From: Podocnemis expansa | Taxonomy: Eukaryota > Chordata > Testudines > Podocnemididae | Direction of reading: 5' to 3' | Assembly: GCA_007922195.1 (NCBI GenBank) | Contig: ML681981.1 | Span: forward strand, 9,192,318-9,256,317 | Length of the DNA: 64,000 bases | Shown: positions 1 through 11,133 of the stretch, piece after piece | Numbering within the stretch: the stretch's first letter is position 1 | Layout: every line of letters starts with the position of its first letter | Made by a program: the position numbers and the translations under genes | Notes under the pieces: model-generated | The model's input: the letters and a program-made list of their open reading frames with translations, nothing else | The model's database searches: none | What the model was told of the DNA's origin: nothing

Positions 1-1147
1 TGAGCAGGACCAGGAGTGGGTTGCTCTCACAGCAAAGCAGTTAAAAAGGCACCATAGACTGGAGCTTTAAGAAGACACAACTGTTCAGCAATCCAGACTG
101 TACCTAGGTAATGTCACATAGGTATTTGAGGAAAGTGAATGGTAAAGACTCACATCAATATGTAGCTAATTCCTCTTCTGTGCGTGGTTGATACATTGGA
201 TATATGGATTTAAGTTTATGGAAATGTACGAGTTGGGGTGAAAATGCCATGTATATTTTATTAGTTCTCATATGTATACAAGCAAATTATTTTAGGAGGG
301 AAAATGTAGGAATATGGTTTTGCCATATAAAAGACAATATTATGAATACAGGAATTCTGAAGCAGGAGTTTTGGGAACACAGTGGAGCCGTGTATAGCAC
401 AGATACTCTCTAGTTTCATTAATGAAACTTTTTTCCCCTTTCACATTCACTGGTTTGTGATTTAACGAATCCCAGGATCACCACAAGACCATCAGCCCTA
501 TCATGACTGGCTTAACTGACAAGTTTGGGTGGGAGAGGGAAAGCTCTGAGTGTTTTAGGTCCTGCAGGACAGCTCCTACCCTCACTCCTCTGGGTCCTTC
601 ATGAATGAGGTATGTCTGGTGGAAGAAGAGTGGGGTGTATAAAAGACTGGGGGTAGCTAGTGTGGCTGGCAGAATGGTTCCTTGAAACAGTGCAACAGCG
701 GCTTGTAAGATAAGAGTTACATTACAGTTTCAGTTACACATAGCCTAAATCTGTTTCAGTTTCAGAAACTCGGCTTTTTAAGACAGATCTTATCTAATAA
801 TCCTTACAAGCTACACAGGGCTGCCCTTGCACTTTGATGAGAAAATCTTTCTGTTGCACGAAGGAACAAGAGTCAAAATCAGATGCAATTAAAATGGTCC
901 AGACTGTGGGTTGGGTTCTAAATCACTGTACAATGTGTCAAAGCTGTAGTTCAGGCTAAGAACACATATAAAAAAATGGCACAGATAAACCAACCCTGAG
1001 ATATGTGGTAATGCTTTTTAGACATCCAACCTCACCTTGAACTAATAGCAAAGGCTTCAGATGTAGCCTGTAGTTTGCCTTTTGATCTACTGCTACGATG
1101 GTGTTGTACGGTCCTCTTTTTGACCAAGTTGTGCATTTTCATTACAG

Positions 1148-1358
1148 GAATAGTTGGCCTCTGGTCTCTTGCTCTGCTGGCTTTTGAGCGGTATGTTGTG
1201 ATCTGTCGCCCACTGGGAAATATACGCCTGAGGGGGAAGCATGCAACCATGGGCATTGTCTTTGTGTGGATCTTCTCTTTTATTTGGACCATTCCTCCTA
1301 CCATGGGCTGGAGCAGTTACACCACCAGCAAGATTGGAACTACCTGTGAACCCAACTG
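1148..1358 (+). CDS. OPNVA: VA opsin exon: end of TM3, TM4, extracellular loop 2
   Basis: The acceptor is TTTTCATTACAG before 1148 and the donor is GTAAGG after 1358. The exon starts with two bases of a Gly codon and ends with TG of the Trp codon that the next exon completes. It codes GIVGLWSLALLAFERYVV, the G-protein contact motif ERY, the loop RPLGNIRLRGKHA, TM4, and WSSYTTSKIGTTCEPN with the conserved disulphide cysteine. Confidence 0.93.
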
Positions 1359-4300
1359 GTAAGGTAACTCACATGCCACCTCAGTGAAAAACTAAAACAG
1401 AGGCTACACTAACGTAGAGTCTGAAGGTGCACACACTAGACTGTAAAACAAGCAAGGAGCCCTGTGACACTTAAAGACTAACAAATTTATTTATTGTATG
1501 AGATTTCGTGGGAGAAAATCCTGCTTTGTCAGTCTCCCATGAAAGCTCATATGATAAATAAATTTGTTAAAGTGCTACAAGACTCCTTGCTTGTTTTGCT
1601 GAACTAGACTAACGCAGCTCCCCTTTTGGAACTTAACACTAGATTGCATTTCTCTTGCACTTTTATGTGTCTCCTGAGACAAAAACTCTAATCTGTGCAC
1701 ATGCCTTGATTTGTGCCTTCACACAGTTATTTGCCCACAATATTTACTGAAACTTGTATCCCCCTGCAACAGAACATGATCTGTAATGTGTACTCCTGGA
1801 AAATTTGGATCAAAATATCTAACAGGTGAGTGGTTTGAACCACCTGAAATAAAATGATCCCACATTTCTACAGACCCCTACATCTCAAAGGGTCAAGGAA
1901 TGTTTTATAATTAAACTGTTAATAAAATAAAACTGTATCTCTCGATCCTTTTACTGCCATGAAATTTCTTCTTGTTAGGCAATATTGACCTCCCAAAGCA
2001 TCAGCCTTTATACAGCGTTAACATATAAGGATTGTTTTCTGTTTACAAAACAAAAACAAAAAAAGCCAAAAAACAAACCACTAGTGATATCACTGAACAA
2101 TATGAAAAGATCCTTTCCCTCTACACAAAACAAGCTGAACAAGTAATTATGTAATATTAAAGATATCATACATTTTGTGTTCTATGCAGGTATTCAGGAG
2201 CCTATAATGATCATACCTACATTATCACATTCTTCACCACTTGTTTCATACTGCCATTACTTGTGATTTTAGTATCCTATGGAAAATTGATGCGGAAACT
2301 AAGAAAGGTAGGTACAAAGGCTACAAAGTCGCAAACCAAGAAAAAGGCATAATTGCACACTTATTTGGAATTTTCCACACAGAAATAGAATTGTAAGATC
2401 ACCAAACTGTGAGCAGATCTAATTTCCAGACATAAGCATGTAGTCAGCAGCAGATTTATCATGACTTGTTAAATAACTATTCTTCCACAGAGAAATTCAT
2501 ACACTGATTAGCAATCACTCTTCAAAAGTCTGGTGTGTGAATCATTTATCAGTACATCCTGTAAGTTAAATATCAGAGGAGTGAAAGAACACGTTGCACT
2601 ATAAAAACAAACAAAGAAATGGAATAAGCCGATATAGCTGTATTTACAGTTTTACTTCAAATGAGTCAAGTTTCTTCAGATTTAAAAAGGGCAAATCAGA
2701 CTGGCTGAAAATTTCTGTGTTAGGAAATGTTAAGTGCTGTGTTGTAGAATATGACACTAGTACTAAAACCAGCACTACTTAACACTCACCCACACCAGAG
2801 ATTTACATTAGCTTGTAGATACTGTTATTAAATAATACTGTGCAGCATGTAAAGCAGAAGATATTAAACTGAATCTGGAAGGCTTTTCAGGGACACAGAC
2901 CCGAAAAGGACAATAAGTCACAGACAAAAAACATTTTTCAACCTAAGAACTATTCCAACCTCCCCAAAATAGTACACTAAGCAAAAGAATGAATGCTCAC
3001 AAATTTGCTTAGATATGTTAATAAGCTACTCACTATGTTTTCCAGCTAGGGGGACAATATTATTAACTCTGGCTATGTCTACATTGTCAAATTAGCCCAG
3101 ACTAAGGAAGCTTAGGCCAGACTAATTTAGCCCTTGGCTACACTAGCCTTTGCCTAGTTCGAACTAAGAAATTTCTTAGTTCGAACTAGGCAAAGCCTAG
3201 TCTGAACTAGTTAGTACCAATTTTAGTTTGGACTTCTCAGCTTAACTAAGTGCAGGCAAGACCCAAATTAAGAGTTAGTTCAAACTTACTAAGTTTGAAC
3301 TAACTGTGCATTCTAGTTCGAACTAAGCGTTAGTTTGAACTAGAATGTATGGCTAGTTTGAACTAAAAAGTCTGCGGTTAGTTTGAACTAGCCTGAGGAC
3401 TAGCAAGTCAGAACTAAAATTGGAGATGTAGACATAGCCTCCATTGCATTAACAAGGTAGCACCATCATAATATTTCATCTAAGATTTATAGAAAGCAGA
3501 CTACATTGTATTGGGATTTTTATTTGTATTTCAATTAAAACATCAAAATCATCCCTGTTAAGGCAAAAGTCAAACAAAGTGGAAAAAGATAGATACTGTA
3601 AAACTTAAAGCATTTCCTATTGCGAATTAGGTGCTACGGTACTTTTAAAAATCCTGTTAAGTGCCATCTGAATCTTTTGGAGCCTAAATATCTTTAAAAT
3701 TCTGGCCCTAAACACCCAAGGAACAGTGGACAATGTAGTGCCATAAAAATTCAGATGAACTGGCTTTGTCACATGCCGTCATTTTCCTTTCCTCTGGCTG
3801 CCTTGAATGAGGCTGGGTAAGAAAAGATATAAGCCCCTAATAAAGGAGAAGTTCTTTCATTTATTATTCACTAGGCTCCAGTGTTTGTAATATTACTCAG
3901 TGTTAGCACACTTCACATATTAATTATTTAACAACTCACAGGTACATTACCATGCTCTAGCAAAAGCAATGAAACAGCTTAGGGAATGTGTCTGTAATGT
4001 TATCCACTCAAGGTCTTTTTATTCAGACTGTAAATGTCCCTCAACATGCTATCTCAAATAAATAAATCTAAGTGGCCCAAGTGCTCTTTGCAGGAAGACA
4101 ACTTCCACCTACATATCACATATGCTGGCTTAATCCTGCTGTACTCAGATCATACTGTTTCTTTCCTACCCTCTGGTGGTGAAATGCACACAGCGGCAGA
4201 GAACCTCACATCTACTGCAGCTTACCCATGATGAGTAGGTAGGTACATGTGCAACTAAAATAAGGGTAATTCCTGTTAAACAGAAGTGCAATAGTAATGC

Positions 4301-7300
4301 TATCTCTGTAGCACTCTGAAAAATTAGTTCATATTCATGGACTGCATATTTGCTATTTGACTACCACAATCTCCATTTTTCCAGATGTAAACTAAACCGG
4401 GTGCAAGTCAAATTTAAACTGGTGTATGTTTCCATGTGCAAAGTTGCACTGGTTTAACAAATTTAGTTCAACATCACCCTTTGGGTAAACTGGAACAACT
4501 TCTGTGTTTAGATGTAAAGGGTCAGGATCATAAAAGTGAGGACAAAGAAGTTTGAAATGGATGAAGTTGGTAAAGGAACTCAGAAGGAGAGGTGCTTGGT
4601 TGGACTGATAGGCCAAAGAGATGATTCTGTAGAGGAGATGATAGCTTTAAGACTGACTAAATTCTGGGGTAAGGGGGTGGAGGGTATTGAATTTACCTTT
4701 ATTTGTCATTGCATTGGGTTTGGATGTGTAGTTTACTGTTTATTGTTTAAAAAAGAGTGCTGCTTAAAAGACTAGAGATCACAGCTTCCAGTAACGTTGA
4801 TAAGAGTATAGTAAATACAAAGTAAATTGTGTTTGCACAATTAAGAGATGTTGTGCCGGATTTTCAAATAAAGTAAATTGATGCATCTCTGCAGAAGTCA
4901 AGGGAGCTATGCTGATTTATATGAGTTGAGGATGTGCTCCTCCTTTTTAGTTCATACATTTAGATTAATCAGTTTTATAAACTCTACAGGACACATTTAG
5001 CCACTTGAATTTATGCTACCAGCTTTCAATTTAGCTTCATAAGTATATGGCCTTGCATTCGGAATACAGGGCCAAATCCTTTTCACTTTGCACATGACTA
5101 AAGTCAATGGGATTAAGTGTTCTGCTAGGACTGTGTTTGAGGAAAGCAAGTAAAATTTGGCCCAGAGATTCTAAAATGCAATGGTTAATGCTACTACTGT
5201 GTAATCAGAGATATTGACCTTTAGAAACCCAAAACTTTAACAGTGATAAGACTTCTAATTCATATCAGTCTTGAGTGAACTGCACATTCTGAACGAGTTA
5301 GGAAAAGCAACTTTACAACCTGTCTACAAAGCAAGCAGCTATTTCTTGTGATGGTAACAAATCATTTTACTAGATTTGCTGATCCACATCCTTGTTTTAT
5401 TGTTAACTAATATACTGTAAGCTGGCTAGCACACACATATATTATATCAATAAAATAATAATAATAATACAGTCTGTAATATATAGTTCAAGCATTTAAA
5501 TCTACACATTATTAAGCAGGAGTATAGCAGTGGTTTAGTCCAGACTGGCTTGTACATTTAGGCCAAGTATCCCAGAACACCTTGCATTAGCTGAAGCAAG
5601 CCTTGACTTGAGTAAATAGGACAACAATCAGGACCAGGAAATACTATTATTTCCTGATGGCAACAGGAAAAGAGTCACCCACATAAAATGATGAGGTGTT
5701 TTCATATCCCTTGCTACCTGGAATGCACATGCTCATGAGAAAGATAAGGGCACAATATGACCTGCAATATATATGTTTAGACCAAAGGAAAAAGGGGTTC
5801 ATCATGGAATCAGAAACAAAAAAGATAAGAAGCAGATTAATTGAATCCTGTTTCAGATGACTTATATAGTACCTTTTACTAGTAAACAAATAGGCTATGC
5901 CCACACACATGGTCTAATTGATTTAAGTTACACTGATCTAATAAAATTGATATAAAATCATTAAATCAATTTAAGTTCAATCGATTTAACAGGTCCCCAC
6001 TAGAAGACCAAATCAAACTAGCATGTCCATGGACAGGACTTGCTAGTTTGATTTAGGAGAGGGATACCATGGGGGGGTTGGCAAGATGGCCCCCTAGAAG
6101 GGCTATGCCCCTACCCAATATGTAGAAAAAGGAAAGCACCCTGGGAAGGAGAAGCACAAAAAGTGTTAAATCGAAATAACATGTCCACACAGCGTTATTT
6201 TGAAATAACAATTTCGATTTAACTGTCATTTCGATAAGGGAGCTCCTTATCTCGATACAAGGAAATGTAGTGTGGACCTGCCCTGCTTTAAATCGAAATA
6301 ATTAACATTATTTTGATTCAAAGACTGTGTGTGGACATACCCATAGGATATAGGAAGATGGCTTTAGAAATATTACTTTAGGGAGCACATCTTCTGTGAA
6401 TGTAACACCACTCTTTGGAAACTAGTATCATAACAGCAGTATCCAACAGTTTTTTCATACTTGCCAAAATTGTGGTGAATGTGTTAACATTTTCGCCACA
6501 TGACCAAAAAAAATTAACTGTGTTTTTATAGAATACAGAGGGGTAGAAAAATACACAATAATGTTTTGAATTATTTATTGATAGAATTAATGAGAAATCT
6601 GAGACATCTGTTCATTAAGTAGAGCAGGGAAGTCAGGCATAAAATCAGTTAAACTACATCTTAACTCCGCCTCCAAATTTTCATCCAATATCTGCAACCA
6701 ATGTTTTGATGTCACCATTTTTACTACAGAAAAGTTGATTTACAGAGCTAAATTGAACCAAAAATTGAAAACAGTTTTGGAATAATTGTATTTGGAACTG
6801 CAAACTCATTTCTATTTAAAATATGAGTCCACATAGTAACAATTGAATCATCTTTCAAATGTTGAGTGCTTTGAAGTAAAATCACATCTATCTCAAAAAG
6901 GTGCCTCTCCAAAGAAAGAAGCCTTACAAGCTCTTGAGATAGTTGAAAATTGTAGATCTCAAAGTGAAATGGATCTTGCATGAATTCAAAAACAATTCTG
7001 TACTTTTCAAAATTGGAAAAGTGTGTGAGGCCATGTGCAGATTTTGCCCACAGCACAATTGCATTTTGCAGCACATGCACATACTATATGCTGTATAGGA
7101 CCCCAGGACGAATCTCTGATTGTTAAGGGAGAGGTGCTAAATTAAGACAATGTCATTATTTTGTGTCATACAAACACACGTATGCAAATACACGGTAGGC
7201 ACAAAAAAGTTGACACTTTTTTGAACTGCAAGATGTATAAATGAATTTTATTAAAAATTTTATTTAAAAAAAATAGGTGGCAGAAGTAAAGCATCAATTC

Positions 7301-9338
7301 GCCAGAGCTCAATAGCCGTTTTGCCACATGTGGTGAGTGGCAGCCATGTTGGACACTGTAGAATCTTTTTCCTATGCTATATTAATAAATCTGACTGTCA
7401 TTGGTTATTTGGTCTGTTGAGGCTATGTCATAACAAAATAACGAGTGACTACTAACTTCATCACCATTATTTTCTACCACATTCAATGGAATCTTATATG
7501 GTTTTCTTTAAAGGTGTCAGATACTCAAGGCAGATTGGGGACTACAAGGAAACCTGAAAAACAAGTCACTCGAATGGTTATTATTATGATCCTTGCATTT
7601 CTAATCTGCTGGTCTCCATATGCAGCCTTTTCCATTCTTGTCACTGCATGTCCTTCCATTGAGTTGGATCCCCGTCTGGCCGCAATCCCAGCTTTCTTTT
7701 CCAAAACAGCTACAGTTTATAATCCGATTATTTACGTCTTTATGAACAAACAGGTACAGTATGCTTGCAATACTCATATTCTGATAGTTTTTGACTGACT
7801 CCTGAGTGAATGATGGTGTTTCAATAATTAATGCTATCCACCTACATGTTAATTAATTTTGCTAAATGCTACTTCACTTTACATTATGTATAATTCAGAA
7901 TTAAAATGGTAACACACTGTTTATATCCATCTACTGTATATTATGTATCGTAAACTCAAATTGTAGGGCAGAGACCCTGAGCTCCCTGGTCTCTAGGCGC
8001 TACTGCAACATAAATGTTAAACGATTAGTAGTAGGAACTCCAGAAGTTAGTATGGAAAAAACACCTGACTGAGTTATTGTGGTTCCTCTCTGAAAGTTCA
8101 GTTTTCAACACTGTCCCATTCAATTTTTGTCATTTTATGGCCATGTCTACATTGGTGATGTTGAAAGGTGCGGACATGGAAGGGCGATGTTGTGGTGTGC
8201 TTGACGAATTTGTGAGAAGGAGACAATGCATGTGTATGGTTATGGAGGAGGAAGAAACTGTTGTGTGTTGATTCTCAGGGGGGAACTGGCTGCAGGCAAG
8301 TATCAGGGACTGAAGGAGGACTAATTGGGGAAGATATCTAACTGGTTGATTCTTATGGTGGTAAGAGACAGCGTAATAAGAAACTCAGTGGAATGGAATG
8401 GTTTATAGGATGAACAGTGGCTGGTTGTAGTATGAAAATCAGATTGCAGTGTATATTATTGTAATAAAATAAAAAGGACAACAATATTTGAAATGAAAGT
8501 TTTATTTAGTTGAGATAATGAAAGAGCAACCGATGCACTTTCCAGCACTCATGACTCTACTGCATAGAGTAGAGCAGTCACTCCCTTCACATCCTATAGA
8601 TGAGTACGCTGGCTCCTTGATTGGGCAGGGGTATGATGATGTCACCACACCTGTGCTTGTGAATGGGCAGTAGCTGCATATATGTAAACAAGCCCTTATA
8701 ATCTGTCTAGTTATTATCCTATGGAAGGAAGATGCAAAACTGGAAAAATTGCAGATATTTTAAGTGTAAATAACCGGTTTCATGCTGAGGTTTCTAAGGA
8801 GCTGTTAGCTTAACTCAGGGATAACTGATTTTTAAAAATATAATTTTCTAGTCAACTGTATCCCTTTAGAGCCTTATTATTTCTTTACGTGACAGCCATT
8901 TGTTGTGTCACATGCAAACCTAAATATGTTATGGAGATGACAGTTATTTCCACCTATTCCAAGTCTTGAACTGTTGATTCATGTAACAATTTCCAAGTGT
9001 TTTCAAACAAAGTACAAACAGCCTCACAGAGATATTTCAGGCTTCATAGTAAGTTTTTTTTGTTTGTTTTTTAAAAAAATCTGATCTCTTTTATTTTAAA
9101 ATTATAGTTCAGGAGATGTCTCATCCAACTGTTCAGATGCAGTGACAGAGAGATACCAGAGTCCAACGTGAACCCAACTTTGGAGAGAGTGGTGCTAACC
9201 CAGGACAAAGGTGGCGGTGAGATGTCCACAATAGCAGCAAACATCACCATTTCAAACAGGAGACATGAGGATGAACAGAGGAGCTGCCGTTCTTTTGCTC
9301 AGTTGACAGCTTCAGAAAACAAAGTCTGCCCAATGTAA
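1148..9338 (+). CDS. OPNVA: Vertebrate ancient (VA) opsin, 3' four coding exons (5' end outside window)
   Basis: Seven-transmembrane, retinal-binding photoreceptor of hypothalamic and other non-visual cells. Coding exons seen: 1148-1358, 2190-2307, 7514-7753 and 9108-9338, all with AG/GT borders and matching phases (266 codons including the stop). Translated, they give the end of TM3 with ERY, TM4, the loop-2 disulphide cysteine (TTCEPNW), TM5, loop 3, TM6 (CWSPYA), the retinal Schiff-base lysine in FFSKTATVYNP (codon 7703-7705), NPxxY as NPIIY, and a Ser/Thr-containing tail ending ENKVCPM and TAA. The RPLGNIRLRGKHA loop, KLRKV loop and NKVCPM tail are typical of VA opsin and differ from OPN3, pinopsin and parapinopsin. 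TM1 to early TM3, with the Glu counterion region, are coded left of the window. All key visible residues are intact, so the gene looks functional. It converges on CFAP46. The family is known in fish, birds and reptiles and missing from mammals. Confidence 0.93.
1444..1631 (+). repeat. Penelope-like element tail, inverted pair
   Basis: The left arm reads CAAGGAGCCCTGTGACACTT then AAAGACTAACAAATTTATT. The right arm is its reverse complement, ending in the PLE 3' tail GACTAACGCAGCTCCCC. The arms meet around 1535. The same tail occurs about ten times in the window and follows a GIY-YIG coding remnant at 38.5-39.3 kb, which gives the family. It lies in a VA opsin intron. Confidence 0.75.
2190..2307 (+). 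CDS. OPNVA: VA opsin exon: loop 2 end and TM5
   Basis: The acceptor TCTATGCAG and donor GTAGGT flank 118 bases. The exon codes YSGAYNDHTYIITFFTTCF, the rest of TM5 and the start of cytoplasmic loop 3 (GKLMRKLRK). It joins the exons on both sides in phase. Confidence 0.93.
3071..3439. mobile_element. Non-autonomous DNA transposon (MITE) with TTCGAACTA palindromes
   Basis: The ends are inverted repeats: GGCTATGTCTACAT at 3071 and its complement ATGTAGACATAGCC ending at 3439. The interior is built from many short palindromic units such as TTAGTTCGAACTA in both orientations. I see no coding capacity. I could not find a clear target-site duplication. It lies in a VA opsin intron. Confidence 0.7.
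5893..6345. mobile_element. MITE with GGCTATGCCCACACAC ends
   Basis: The left end GGCTATGCCCACACAC is complementary to the right end GTGTGTGGACATACCC. The interior has AAATCGATTTAA-like and TTTCGAAATAA-like palindromic units. It has no coding content and lies in a VA opsin intron. It appears to be the same broad group as the elements at 3071, 25745 and 42463. Confidence 0.65.
6437..7358 (-). pseudogene. Decayed hAT (Charlie-type) transposon with C-terminal transposase remnant
   Basis: On the minus strand, 7080 to 6748 is open for 110 codons and matches the order of a hAT C-terminal dimerisation region: DPF, then SQELVRLLSLE, and FSIFGSI where hAT proteins have the FGSTYLCE motif. Past stops and frameshifts the homology goes on at about 6690-6600 with DENLEAELRCSLTDFMPDF. 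Ends CAGTATCCAACA (6437) and TGTTGGACACTG (to 7358) are inverted repeats. The N-terminal zinc finger and catalytic parts are absent, so it is dead. It lies in a VA opsin intron, on the strand opposite the gene. Confidence 0.7.
7514..7753 (+). CDS. OPNVA: VA opsin exon: loop 3, TM6, TM7 with retinal lysine
   Basis: The acceptor is TTTCTTTAAAG and the donor is GTACAG; the exon is 80 whole codons. It holds the KPEKQVTRMV end of loop 3, TM6 with CWSPYA, TM7 with the chromophore lysine (FFSKTAT) and NPIIYVFMNKQ. The open frame continues 14 codons past the donor before TGA at 7796-7798, so intron retention would give a truncated receptor. Confidence 0.95.
7754..7798 (+). other. OPNVA: Read-through tail for a possible short VA opsin isoform
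   Basis: If the donor at 7754 is not used, the frame adds VQYACNTHILIVFD and stops at 7796-7798. Two overlapping AATAAA signals follow at about 8463-8473, still inside the intron. Long and short VA isoforms that differ at this position are known in fish and birds. Whether this one is made is inference. Confidence 0.5.
8463..8473 (+). promoter_or_regulatory. Candidate intronic polyadenylation signals
   Basis: Two overlapping AATAAA hexamers lie in the last intron of VA opsin, 665 bases after the read-through stop. They could end the short-isoform transcript. AT-rich DNA gives such hexamers by chance, so confidence is modest. Confidence 0.35.
9108..9338 (+). CDS. OPNVA: VA opsin last coding exon: cytoplasmic tail
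   Basis: The acceptor is TTTTAAAATTATAG. The exon starts FRRCLIQLFRC, with cysteines suited to palmitoylation near helix 8. A Ser/Thr-containing tail with GEMSTIAANITI follows, ending in ENKVCPM and TAA at 9336-9338. This is the tail of the long VA isoform. No canonical AATAAA is seen in the next 700 bases; the first clear ones lie in or past repeats (about 11055 and 11619). Confidence 0.93.
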   Translation, partial: FRRCLIQLFRCSDREIPESNVNPTLERVVLTQDKGGGEMSTIAANITISNRRHEDEQRSCRSFAQLTASENKVCPM

Positions 9339-10088
9339 ACAGAACAAGTTTCAAGATACTTACTCAGCACTATACAATGCTGCCTTGTTATTTTATCAGC
9401 TGTTCATACAGCAGAACCTTGAGTGGTAGGACCCACAGTCAAATAGAAATTTGCCCCTGAGGCTGCCGTTGGCTCTGCTTTGTAGCTGTACTGGGCTACT
9501 TTATTCTGAGGGTGAAGGACCAGCATTCTACGTGACTGGGGAATGCCCCACTATTACCTGATTCCACCCTACCCCTTTCCCAGTCCATCCACTCTCTTTG
9601 CTCCTGGGAATGACTTCAGTAAGCAAATACTGGGACTTGACATAACAGGGATGCAGGTTCTTATTCAGCTAATTGAACATCGGTGAACTGAAGGAAAATG
9701 TAAAGGATCCCATGACTCCAAATTAATAATGAGAAATAAGTGACAGCATGTGGCTAACTCACAATCAGCCAGGTAGAGCGCAGGAGGGATTATGAGCTCT
9801 AATGACCTTAAAAAAGAAGAGAATCTGTGGTAGGTTTTCTTTCCCAAGCCACAAGACTATAGCAATCAAAAGACATCTCTAGATTCCCAGACATTGTTTC
9901 ATTAATACAAGCCCGGCCAAGGAGACTTAACCTAGACCCCTTCAAGTCCTTCCTTCCCACCACTACACTTGCCATACAAGGAGGGTGTGGGGGGGGAAGA
10001 GAATAGGGCGAGGATGTTGTGCAACAAAGACAGTGTCACATCCCAGTAGTGTGCAAGTGACCTTCGAGGGAAAGGAAAGCTCTGTAGC

Positions 10089-10757
10089 CAGAGGCGTCGC
10101 TGGGGGGGGGGGGGAATGGACCCGAGGCACGGGCCCAGCCCCTGCCCCCAGAGGCAGGCCCCGCCCCCTGGGGAGAGGCCCTGCCCCCTGGCCAGGGATA
10201 GGGCCGGGGGAGGCCATGTGGCCGCGAGTGGCTAGGCCATGGCACGGTACTGCCACAGGTGGCAGCAGGTGGCCAGGCCCCGGATTCCCAGTGGGGGACG
10301 GGACCGCTGCCGCCGCGGGCAGCCAACTGGCCGGGCCGGGCTGCCGTGGCTGCGGTGGCTGCGGGCAGCCAGCCGGGCCCCAGATCCCCCGCTGGAGATC
10401 CAGGGCCTGGCCGCTGGCGGCCGCGGCGGCCCTGTCCCCGCCAGGGATCATGGGCCTGGCCACCCGCCGCTGTAGGTCTGGGCATGGGCCTGGCTTCCAG
10501 CAGCCACTTCTGGCCGCGCTGCGGCCGAGCCACTCGCGGTGGCGTGGCATCCCCTTGGCCCTATCCCTGGCCAGGGGCGGGGCCTGCTGGGCAGCCAGCC
10601 AGGCCCCGGATCCCTGGCTGTGGACGGCGCCGCTGCCGCTGTGGCTGGCTGGGGATTGGGCCCCAGATCCCCGGCTCAATTGGGCTGGAGAGCCAGGGCA
10701 CCAACACTGGGACTCGGGGCACGTGCCCCGGCGTGCCCAATGCTAGCGACACCACTG
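10089..10757. mobile_element. Non-autonomous hAT element with exact 8-bp target duplication, very GC-rich
   Basis: The inverted ends are CAGAGGCGTCGCTGG (10089) and CTAGCGACACCACTG (ending 10757). The exact 8-bp duplication TCTGTAGC flanks it at 10081-10088 and 10758-10765, the hallmark of hAT insertion. The interior is extremely G+C- and CpG-rich and repeats GGCCCCGGATCCC-like units. It carries overlapping open frames of up to 253 codons on both strands; these are low-complexity by-products, not genes. Confidence 0.85.
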
Positions 10758-10898
10758 TCTGTAGCTGACTGACCTTTTTCCATGAAAGTCTGCCTGATGC
10801 AAAGCTAGGCCTCATTATCTTCCAATGATCTCATGGCTCAGGAGGGTGCTGCTATTTGGCGCACTTTGGGTTCTTTTAGTGAATGTCATTTATAAAAA

Positions 10899-11133
10899 AA
10901 ACCAAGCAGTCATGTGGCACTTTAAGACTAACAGATTTATTTTTCACATGAGCTTTTGTGGGAGAAAATCCCACTTCGTCAGATGCTTCAAAGACCCATC
11001 TTCGAAGCATCTGACGAAGTGGGATTTTCTCCCACGAAAGCTCATGCGAAAAATAAATCTGTTAGTCTTAAAAGTGCCACACAACTCCTTGTTTCTTTTG
11101 CTGGACTAGACTAACATGGCTATCTCTTTGGAA
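10899..11133 (+). repeat. Penelope-like element tail, near-perfect inverted pair
   Basis: The arms meet around 11000, where TCAGATGCTTCAAAG and CTTCGAAGCATCTGA are mirror copies. Each arm holds the motif GAAGTGGGATTTTCTCCCAC and the GTTAGTCTTAAAAGTGCCAC tail. The right arm ends with GACTAACATGGCTATCTC. A single-stranded copy would fold into a hairpin of about 80 bp. Confidence 0.8.

Noticed and set aside
1..1147. First exon(s) of VA opsin
   Set aside because: No TM1-TM2 coding sequence is seen here; they must lie further left.
1032..1304. Minus-strand frame opposite the opsin exon
   Set aside because: It is the antisense shadow of the VA opsin exon at 1148-1358.
1148..9338. Identity as encephalopsin (OPN3), pinopsin or parapinopsin
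   Set aside because: OPN3 has a different loop (VVHARVINFSW) and tail. Pinopsin and parapinopsin differ in EL2 (EGLRTSCGPNW or EGVMTSCAPNW). The RPLGNIRLRGKHA loop and NKVCPM tail fit VA opsin.
10100..10740. CpG island or promoter
   Set aside because: CpG richness is explained by the inserted element; no gene starts nearby.
9963..10815. Open frames of up to 253 codons on both strands
   Set aside because: They are Pro/Gly/Ala/Arg-rich, overlap in nearly all frames, and are confined to the GC-rich core of a hAT element with a perfect target duplication.
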